6,495 bases of DNA from Gammaproteobacteria bacterium (GTDB lineage Bacteria; Pseudomonadota; Gammaproteobacteria; Burkholderiales; Burkholderiaceae_C). The notes below the pieces were generated by a model. The model was given only the letters and a program-made list of their open reading frames with translations, had not been told where the DNA came from and did not search any database. Below are positions 5,252-6,495 of the stretch, in pieces; position 1 is the first letter of the stretch; each line of letters starts with the position of its first letter. The stretch is from contig JAHIQV010000361.1 in NCBI GenBank assembly GCA_018903185.1, forward strand, positions 1-6,495, in the 5' to 3' direction. Position numbers and translations under genes: made by a program.

Positions 5252-6280
5252 ATGACTGCATGGAAATTCAAGATCGCCACGTTGGCGCTGGCCGCCTCGA
5301 CCAGCCTGTCCGCTTTCGCGCAGGAAGTGACCCTGCGCCTGCACCAGTTCCTGCCGCCGCAGGGCACGGTGCCGGCCAAGGCGCTGGCCCCCTGGGCGAA
5401 GAAGATCGAGGCCGATTCGAACGGTCGCATCAAGATCCAGATGTTCAGCTCGATGCAGCTGGGCGGCACCCCACCGCAGCTGTACGACCAGGCGCGTGAC
5501 GGCGTGGTCGACATCGTCTGGACGCTGCCGGGCTACACGCCGGGCCGCTTCCCCAAGTCGGAGGTGTTCGAGCTGCCGTTCATCGCGGGACTGTCGGCCG
5601 AGAAGACCTCTCGTGCGCTGTGGGAGTACGTGCAGAAGAACGCCCTGGATGAGTACAAGGATGTCCACGTGCTGGCTGTGCACACCCACGGCCCCGGCCT
5701 GTTTCACACCAAGCAGCCGGTGGTTGGCCTGGAAAGCCTGCGCGGCATGAAGATCCGGGGAGGCACCCGTGTGGTCAACGACATGCTGGTCAAGCTGGGC
5801 GCCACGCCGGTGGGCATGCCGGTGCCGGCCGTGACCGAAGCCTTGTCCAAAGGTGTGCTGGACGGCACCACGATCCCCTGGGAAGTGGCGCCAGCCCTGA
5901 AAGTGCATGAACTGGTCAAGCACCACACCACCTTTGCCGGTGACCGGGCTCTGTACGTGACGACCTTTGTGGTCGCCATGAACAAGGGCGCCTACAACAA
6001 GCTGCCGGCCGATCTGAAGAAGGTCATCGACGACAACTCGGGTCTCGAATTCAGCGCCATGATCGCCCGCACCCAGGATGTGGGTGACAACGTGGGTCGC
6101 GACCTGGCTGTGAAGGCCGGCAACAAGATCACCGAACTCGATGCGGCCGAAGTGCAGCGCTGGAAGCGCACCGCTGGTGTGGTCGAAAGCGATTGGGTCA
6201 ACGACATGAAGGCCAAAAACATCGACGGCGCCAAGCTGGCTTCCGAAGCGCGTGCACTGATCGCGAAACACGCGAAATAA
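5252..6280 (+). CDS. dctP: TRAP transporter periplasmic substrate-binding protein (DctP family)
   Basis: A 342-residue extracytoplasmic receptor of the DctP/SiaP family, of usual length. Residues 1-23 form a Sec signal peptide (basic WKFK, a hydrophobic stretch, then AFA before Gln24), so the mature protein is periplasmic. Family features include RIKIQMFSSMQLGG at 59-72, LRGMKIRGG at 163-171, where Arg169 should be the conserved arginine that pairs with the ligand carboxylate, and AVTEALSKGVLDGTTIPW at 193-210, which lines the pocket. It would pass an organic acid to a membrane permease pair using the ion gradient. The ATG is preceded by GGAG at 5242-5245 with 6 bases of spacing. No permease genes follow, because a terminator lies 20 bases after the stop. 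Given the ligase cluster and shared operator, an aromatic acid is a likelier ligand than a C4-dicarboxylate, but that is inference. Confidence 0.92.
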   Translation: MTAWKFKIATLALAASTSLSAFAQEVTLRLHQFLPPQGTVPAKALAPWAKKIEADSNGRIKIQMFSSMQLGGTPPQLYDQARDGVVDIVWTLPGYTPGRFPKSEVFELPFIAGLSAEKTSRALWEYVQKNALDEYKDVHVLAVHTHGPGLFHTKQPVVGLESLRGMKIRGGTRVVNDMLVKLGATPVGMPVPAVTEALSKGVLDGTTIPWEVAPALKVHELVKHHTTFAGDRALYVTTFVVAMNKGAYNKLPADLKKVIDDNSGLEFSAMIARTQDVGDNVGRDLAVKAGNKITELDAAEVQRWKRTAGVVESDWVNDMKAKNIDGAKLASEARALIAKHAK

Positions 6281-6299
6281 GCACCGGTTCGGGATGCAG

Positions 6300-6330
6300 A
6301 AAAGGCCGGGCTGTCCAGACCCGGCCTTTT
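6300..6330 (+). terminator. Strong intrinsic terminator after the TRAP receptor gene
   Basis: An 11-bp perfect stem, AAAAGGCCGGG (6300-6310) with CCCGGCCTTTT (6320-6330), closes a 9-base loop. The right arm ends in TTTT and the left begins with AAAA, so it could act in both directions. It begins 20 bases after the receptor stop codon and therefore ends the rightward unit before any permease genes. Confidence 0.88.
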
Positions 6331-6339
6331 CATGTCATG

Positions 6340-6429
6340 CCGATCTGACATTGAACCAGTTGGTACATGCCAACCCGGAATAACTGAAAGAAGCGATCCG
6401 ATCTGGTCAACCACCCCGATCTGGTTCAA
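6340..6429. repeat. Cluster of CCGATCTG short repeats in the right-edge intergenic DNA
   Basis: CCGATCTG occurs at 6340-6347, 6398-6405 and 6416-6423; the last two extend to CCGATCTGGT and are offset by 18 bases. TTGAACCAG (6351-6359) is an exact inverted copy of CTGGTTCAA (6421-6429), and GTTGG (6359-6363) is inverted as CCAAC (6370-6374). No gene is supported in 6331-6495, so this may be a regulatory region for a gene to the right or the end of a mobile element. No transposase or known terminal repeat is recognised. Confidence 0.35.
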
Positions 6430-6495
6430 AGTTCCAAGGCTTGCCATGCGATGGCTGTGCCATGACGCGGCCGCCTGCGCCGCTGATCAGCGGAC

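Noticed and set aside
4982..6271. A 429-codon open frame on the minus strand opposite the TRAP receptor gene
   Set aside because: It is His/Gly/Arg-rich without domain motifs, antisense to a complete receptor with signal peptide, and has no plausible start region. It is treated as a shadow.
6332..6495. A stop-free plus-strand frame from an ATG at 6332 to the right edge, with inner ATGs at 6445 and, in another frame, 6462
   Set aside because: The first ATG directly follows the terminator T-tract, none of the starts has a ribosome-binding site, and the translation shows no family features. The frame starting at 6462 (MTRPPAPLISG) could be a real start but cannot be supported from 11 codons.
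1..6495. CRISPR arrays, tRNA or rRNA genes, transposases
   Set aside because: No regularly spaced repeats with spacers, no recognisable tRNA or rRNA segments and no transposase-like protein were seen on either strand.

Overview
The window looks like chromosomal DNA of a GC-rich betaproteobacterium of the order Burkholderiales, most likely Comamonadaceae (Hydrogenophaga/Acidovorax/Variovorax-like). I base this on codon usage and protein style, on a TRAP-type solute receptor, and on a GC-rich palindromic intergenic block of a kind I associate with that family. No sequence search was possible, so the taxonomy is inference.

Layout: two divergent transcription units start from an AT-rich control region at about 4121-4235. 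Leftward (minus strand) run a crotonase-family enoyl-CoA hydratase (3329-4120), a feruloyl-CoA synthase-type aryl-CoA ligase (1306-3162), a thiolase (42-1292), and the first codons of another gene that runs off the left edge (14 to 1). Rightward (plus strand) run an amidohydrolase-superfamily metallohydrolase (4236-5099) and, after a second AT-rich control region, a TRAP transporter periplasmic receptor (5252-6280), closed by a strong hairpin terminator (6300-6330). The last 165 bases hold short direct and inverted repeats but no gene I can support.

Function: the set reads as uptake and side-chain shortening of a plant-derived aromatic acid, such as ferulate, p-coumarate or a relative. The receptor would capture the acid, the ligase would activate it to the CoA thioester, and the crotonase would hydrate the side chain. 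A dehydrogenase would oxidise it and the thiolase would release acetyl-CoA and an aroyl-CoA. The crotonase keeps both catalytic glutamates of a true hydratase and lacks the hydratase/lyase signature, which favours this beta-oxidative route over the vanillin-forming retro-aldol route. The dehydrogenase is not seen in full, but the gene starting at the left edge begins MNIQ, which would suit a short-chain 3-hydroxyacyl-CoA dehydrogenase. The amidohydrolase may be a second, hydrolytic way to cleave the beta-keto intermediate.

Regulation: the two control regions share an unusual AT-rich dyad (half-site close to TTGGTTAT/ATAACCAA) preceded in both by GGTGTG. In the divergent region the dyad sits inside two overlapping, oppositely facing sigma-70-like promoters. 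Upstream of the receptor gene the same half-sites are 7 bp further apart. This suggests one regulon controlled by a transcription factor whose gene is not in the window.
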